DNA of 9,696 nucleotides from Clostridiales bacterium (GTDB taxonomy: Bacteria > Bacillota > Clostridia > Lachnospirales > WQUN01). This document shows positions 7,401 through 9,696 of the stretch, one piece after another (the first letter of the stretch is position 1; each line of letters opens with the position of its first letter). The translations under genes were made by a program, and so were the position numbers. The notes beneath the pieces were generated by a model. The model searched no databases. It was not told the DNA's origin and saw only the letters and a list, made by a program, of their open reading frames with translations. The stretch lies in assembly GCA_031269415.1 (NCBI GenBank), contig JAISZF010000280.1:1-9696 (forward strand). Reading direction: 5' to 3'.

Positions 7401-7831
7401 TGTTTTACTTCAACATAAACGATCCTGTGATTAACGAGCCGAAATCCGGCGTGCCGGCGGAGGAAAGCCTGCTGGAGTGCTTTAAGTTGAGCGGGCTGGT
7501 TTTGGCGGATAAAACGGTCGTAAACGCGATGGATCGCGGACTTGAGGGGGAATCGGCTGTTATCCCGGTATCGGTGCGTAAAACGGGAGGCGGTTTCGGC
7601 GCGTCGTCGTCCGTTATGGACAGCGAAGAGTTTAACGGGCTGCGCGCGAGCGTGGAGGAGAGGATCGCGGCCATCGGCGGCCAGATACTTTCGGGAAATA
7701 TCGAAGCCTATCCATATAAGAAGGGCGGCGTCACCGCGTGCGATTATTGCGTGTTCGGCGCTGTATGCCGCATTGAGGCTGATGATAGGCCGAATAAGTT
7801 CAATGTGGTCGGGCATGTGACTACTTCATAA
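4499..7831 (+). CDS. addB: ATP-dependent helicase/deoxyribonuclease subunit B (AddB)
   Basis: AddB is one half of the AddAB helicase-nuclease, which resects double-strand DNA ends and loads RecA, the Gram-positive counterpart of RecBCD. The predicted protein is 1110 aa; B. subtilis AddB is about 1166. The N terminus has the Walker A motif GLPGSGKT at 8-15. The C-terminal third is the PDDEXK nuclease domain: LFHNVLE (His 781), GRIDRVD (899-905), IDYKSG (Asp 919, Lys 921) and a QLQLLLY segment. All four cysteines of the 4Fe-4S cluster are present: Cys 751 in YAECPF, and Cys 1081, 1084 and 1090 in CDYCVFGAVC. Catalytic and cluster residues are thus intact. ATG 4499 is preferred because GGAGGT (4485-4490) is 8 nt upstream; the in-frame GTG at 4493 is only 2 nt from it. 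The usual partner gene addA does not follow. A terminator comes directly after the stop. Confidence 0.96.
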   Translation: MSLRYIMGLPGSGKTRACLREIMDSSGNNAVYLVPEQYSLQSEKNIVEISTGKATTVSVLSFKRLAFRVFSRAGAPRGAFLDDVGKVMLLRKITSDLRRELSFYGKPADKQGFINSLSNIISEFYQYEVSLEDLTKARDAAASEPMRAKLSDLCLIYRRYSEILRSGYFAADQALDYLPGKISGAEELCGAQVWVDGFHGFTKQERNALESIMRKAERVTVAVTVNERAVKYNPLSPYDFFYETKRAVNQITKLAEESLTEIEPPVFLNRDGNKSLDFFRRRFFRLNAGVYNKPALEIGVLTAYDRESEVEAAAREIIGTLRAQGLRFRDIAVLTGSMASYEKKIKRVFSLYGIPFFIDVRTDITRHPLVELIRAAVEAAAKRMAYEGVFRFLRTDMTGIPRSDVDALENYVLGYGVKGYQWAKRWEYGEGAEQADALRVRVLEALEPFVSGLPSKKASVREYGERIFNMLERLRVNETLTAWTEEMTSAGDNETARWHSQIWSKVCEVFDKLVETLGDSAIGVSEFGKILDAGFSASDMGIIPPSVDQVVVGDLTRSRLPSVRVLIVLGANEGMLPKPAPDTGLLNDEERVFLTERGIEVGSDGKRRNNEDRFLAYAAMSKPSDGLCLLYSRYEGGRELKPANSVDALLKMFPMARCESQAGEITPALPMLGRMGAMMRRHMSGAEMTPDTRDAYGLLKGHAIYGSALSQMENAIKSGGARYRLSDRTAGRMYGRELITGVSRLERYAECPFAYFMRYNLKARERRLYTVDQLDTGNLFHNVLEMFSRNLSEEDESWRDLTPERINDLTDICVDALSPEIPAFFSSARFKYLLTRVRRICKRSIWALSEHIKRGEFEPFGAEIAFNLNSGGSRSDLGDTPVTAIHISLNNEQKMTLTGRIDRVDIFDSGGKRYVKIIDYKSGNKKFSLSDVYFGTQLQLLLYIDALIKNGRDIFGDNCDLEIAPGGVFYFNINDPVINEPKSGVPAEESLLECFKLSGLVLADKTVVNAMDRGLEGESAVIPVSVRKTGGGFGASSSVMDSEEFNGLRASVEERIAAIGGQILSGNIEAYPYKKGGVTACDYCVFGAVCRIEADDRPNKFNVVGHVTTS

Positions 7832-7858
7832 TGTGCCGAACCGCCGACGCGAAAAGAT

Positions 7859-7894
7859 GGGAGGGACAAACGCGTCCCTCCCGGTGTTTATTTT
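7859..7894 (+). terminator. Rho-independent terminator of addB, possibly bidirectional
   Basis: A perfect 9-bp stem GGGAGGGAC (7859-7867) / GTCCCTCCC (7874-7882) with a 6-nt loop is followed on the plus strand by GGTGTTTATTTTA. It starts 27 nt after the addB stop. On the minus strand the same stem is followed by ATCTTTTC, so it may also end the convergent regulator transcript. Confidence 0.85.
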
Positions 7895-7941
7895 AGATAA
7901 TCTATCCGTTTTCGGTTGTTCGTATATAATGTCAAAACAGT

Positions 7942-9474
7942 TTATAGTCGCTCTGCAATTCGGCAAGAGAAAAGCAGATAAAAAAGTGTGTTCGAGTCAA
8001 TGCTTTTAATATCGACATCAAGATAATCAGATATTTTATTTAGACGGTATGAAAGAGTATTCCTGTGAATGAACAACATAGACGCTGTAGCGGAAAAACT
8101 CTTTCCATTCAGCAAAAACGCGTATAAACAATGAATCAGTTCGATTTTCGCTGGTTCATTACTTTCCCAAAGTGACAGAATTTTAGGATGGCAGAGACTC
8201 TTTAAACTTATTGCGCTTTCAAGGCAGCACACTACATGATCCCAATAGCAATTCTCATATAGCACTATCTTACGATCCGGCTGCTGTTCGCAGATTCCCA
8301 GGGCAAATTTGCTTTGTATGTAATAGTACTTAAGATTTGTAAACTGTGAGAAAACAGTACTGATGCCACAATTCATTTCATTGGACTGAACAAATTCAAT
8401 CAATTCGTCTTGTGTAGACTGCTTCGCGATATTATGCTCCTTTTTACGGACAAGAACAATGATCGAGTTTTCGTATAGACAGATAATTGAAACCGGAAAT
8501 AATTTTTGAATACTTTTTATACAAACTTGCAGATACATAGGTATTGAAAATGAAACGGAGCAAGAGAAATTGAGGAGAAAAAACTCATCGCAATTTCGCC
8601 AGCCTTTTTTTACGAGGTGGTATTCAATGACTCTTTCCTCAATCATATAACCGCCTAGGAGATTTTCGATATAATAATTTTCATTTTCATTTAAACGCAG
8701 GAATGTATGACTGTTTTCAAGCGCTAACTCTATGAGTTTGCCAATGTGATTGACCAAAGATATTTGCCCTTGCGTAAAAGGGCAATTAATGTCAATCGAC
8801 CCGATCGCTCCAAAAAGTTTTGAATTCAAGCGGATTGGCGCTGATAGCTGCATATGCGACGGATCGGTTTTCGAGGTAAACAAAAATGGTTCCTCACCGG
8901 CTTCCATCTTCTTGTTCAGATAACTATGCTCACTGACGCTAAAGAAATCAATCGGAGAGTAACCAAAAAAATTAACTTTCTCCCATATTGTTCCTTCAAT
9001 ATTGCCGGTAAAATCTCCAGCCTTACCGATAAGCGTTTGAGAAATATCAAATAAGCCTATTGGATTTTTCAGTTTTAAAGCGGCTATTTCCAGTGTATTC
9101 TTAAGAGATTGTTGATTTATGATGGAGACTGTTAATGAAGTATTCCAAATACTAAAGTCTTCTATTATCTCTTGTATTCGTTCATATAACGACTGTGTAT
9201 CCATTTTCTCATTAAGCTGAACAACATTACATTCGAGTCCAATAGCGCCCGGTAATGAGTTTGCGTTATTTATTATAATATTCAATGGGCAATTCTTACT
9301 AAACGATTCGAGCAAAGATGTGTCTTCGATAATGTACAATAAACCTGTGCGGATATCACGCGTATCGCCGCGAGCAAGACGTACTCCTTGGATTTTAGAA
9401 GCCGTCTCCGCGCTCTTCAGCAAAACAGGTGACAAGTTTTGCAGTTCATCCATAATAATATGAATATCCAACAT
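7942..9474 (-). CDS. PucR/CdaR-family transcriptional regulator
   Basis: The product is 510 aa with the architecture of PucR-type regulators. Residues 1 to about 125 form a mixed alpha/beta N-terminal domain. Residues about 130-265 are a GAF-like sensor region, including TLEIAALKLKNPIGLFD and the beta-rich APIRLNSKLFGAIGSIDI. A central CdaR-like segment follows. The C terminus carries the family HTH at about 440-505, containing SATASMLFIHRNTLSYRLNK, with the hallmark RNTLxYRL. Relatives control catabolic genes (purines, amino acids, sugar acids) in response to a small effector. The effector here cannot be told. The ATG at 9474 follows AGGTG with 6-nt spacing, and a near-consensus promoter lies upstream. 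The gene is clearly more AT-rich than addB and hsdM, suggesting a different origin. It converges on addB, and its regulated gene is more likely on the divergent side at the right edge. Confidence 0.88.
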   Translation of the reverse strand: MLDIHIIMDELQNLSPVLLKSAETASKIQGVRLARGDTRDIRTGLLYIIEDTSLLESFSKNCPLNIIINNANSLPGAIGLECNVVQLNEKMDTQSLYERIQEIIEDFSIWNTSLTVSIINQQSLKNTLEIAALKLKNPIGLFDISQTLIGKAGDFTGNIEGTIWEKVNFFGYSPIDFFSVSEHSYLNKKMEAGEEPFLFTSKTDPSHMQLSAPIRLNSKLFGAIGSIDINCPFTQGQISLVNHIGKLIELALENSHTFLRLNENENYYIENLLGGYMIEERVIEYHLVKKGWRNCDEFFLLNFSCSVSFSIPMYLQVCIKSIQKLFPVSIICLYENSIIVLVRKKEHNIAKQSTQDELIEFVQSNEMNCGISTVFSQFTNLKYYYIQSKFALGICEQQPDRKIVLYENCYWDHVVCCLESAISLKSLCHPKILSLWESNEPAKIELIHCLYAFLLNGKSFSATASMLFIHRNTLSYRLNKISDYLDVDIKSIDSNTLFYLLFSCRIAERL

Positions 9475-9488
9475 TATTTACACCTATT

Positions 9489-9502
9489 CACAATGTTTTG
9501 TG
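9489..9502. promoter_or_regulatory. Inverted repeat CACAA-N4-TTGTG in the regulator leader
   Basis: Perfect 5-bp arms, CACAA (9489-9493) and TTGTG (9498-9502), are separated by TGTT and lie 15 nt upstream of the PucR-family start, inside its predicted leader. The placement would suit an autoregulatory operator. The repeat is short enough to be chance. Confidence 0.35.
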
Positions 9503-9534
9503 CGAATCCGTCGAAAACAGTGGTACATTTTCTA

Positions 9535-9563
9535 AGTATACTACCGAATACAATAAGCGTCAA
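9535..9563 (-). promoter_or_regulatory. Sigma-A promoter of the PucR-family gene
   Basis: On the minus strand -35 TTGACG (9563-9558) and -10 TATACT (9540-9535) are separated by 17 nt, each hexamer one mismatch from consensus. The predicted transcription start is near 9528, giving a leader of about 54 nt. The -10 lies within the palindrome AGTATACT, so an overlapping plus-strand -10 is possible, but I see no matching -35. Confidence 0.7.
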
Positions 9564-9576
9564 CTGTGATATGCTG

Positions 9577-9604
9577 AAATCAGAGCTGAAGCATGAACTG
9601 ATTT
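9577..9604. repeat. Inverted repeat AAATCAG-N14-CTGATTT between the divergent genes
   Basis: Seven-base perfect arms, AAATCAG (9577-9583) and CTGATTT (9598-9604), lie just upstream of the regulator's -35 box. The spacing fits a dimeric regulator binding to one DNA face, or a weak hairpin in a plus-strand leader. Function is inference. Confidence 0.4.
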
Positions 9605-9610
9605 AAGAAA

Positions 9611-9628
9611 GGTGGCGACACCGCCACC
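9611..9628. other. Hairpin GGTGGCG-ACAC-CGCCACC
   Basis: A perfect 7-bp GC-rich stem (9611-9617 with 9622-9628) has a 4-nt loop in otherwise AT-rich DNA. On the minus strand it is followed by TTTCTTAAAT, so it could be a terminator for minus-strand transcription entering from the right. On the plus strand no T-run follows, so it would be only a leader structure. Confidence 0.4.
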
Positions 9629-9678
9629 AGTAAAGAGTACGACCAAATAAGCAATAAAGTGTATAAAAAGGGATATTC

Positions 9679-9696
9679 ATGCTAACAAACAAATTT
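9679..9696 (+). CDS. Possible start of a divergent gene cut by the right edge
   Basis: ATG at 9679 follows an AAAAGGGA ribosome-binding-like sequence with 5-nt spacing and opens six codons, MLTNKF, to the window edge. Nothing can be said of the product. Its place divergent from the PucR-family gene would fit a regulated target, since such regulators often sit beside their operons. Confidence 0.35.

Noticed and set aside
7106..7816. 236-codon minus-strand frame opposite addB
   Set aside because: It is antisense to the conserved nuclease domain of addB and has no recognisable domain, a usual artefact in GC-rich coding DNA.
1..9696. CRISPR arrays, tRNA or rRNA genes, insertion sequences with terminal repeats
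   Set aside because: I saw no regularly spaced repeats, no tRNA-like cloverleaf and no intact transposase or paired terminal repeats in the window.

Overview
The window looks like chromosomal DNA of a Gram-positive anaerobe of the Clostridia/Firmicutes type. It carries an AddB-type helicase-nuclease subunit (not RecB), a PucR/CdaR-like regulator, strong AGGAGG-type ribosome binding sites and sigma-A-like promoters. Base composition varies sharply. hsdM and addB are moderately GC-rich, while the last 1.8 kb (the PucR-family gene and its upstream region) is clearly AT-rich. I cannot name the species.

Left part (1-3013, all minus strand) is a type I restriction-modification module read right to left: a small Xre-type HTH regulator, hsdM, and the first 50 codons of hsdS, which runs off the left edge. 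The HTH stop lies 4 nt before the hsdM start, and hsdS overlaps the end of hsdM, so the three genes look translationally coupled. No hsdR is visible; if present, it lies beyond the left edge.

Middle-left (about 3010-3640) is a patchwork of broken genes. In order along the plus strand it holds a fragment of rmuC (minus), the C-terminal part of a serine recombinase (plus, frame-broken by an internal deletion), and a 5'-only fragment of a second HTH regulator (minus). This last fragment still has a good promoter and ribosome binding site. It looks like the scar of a decayed mobile element, and its promoter points toward the restriction-modification genes. About 150 bp of AT-rich DNA (3645-3795) has no gene.

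Centre (3796-7894): a membrane-anchored small protein with an FMN-binding-domain-like extracytoplasmic part (minus, with its own promoter and terminator) is divergent from a full-length addB (plus). addB ends at a strong hairpin terminator and is not followed by addA, its usual partner.

Right (7942-9696): a PucR-family regulator (minus) converges on addB. It has a near-consensus promoter, with inverted repeats in its leader and upstream. A possible start of a divergent plus-strand gene lies in the last 18 bases; if real, it is a candidate target of the regulator.

I did not find a clearly new biological system. The most unusual part is the 3010-3640 patchwork, including a truncated regulator only 50 codons long.
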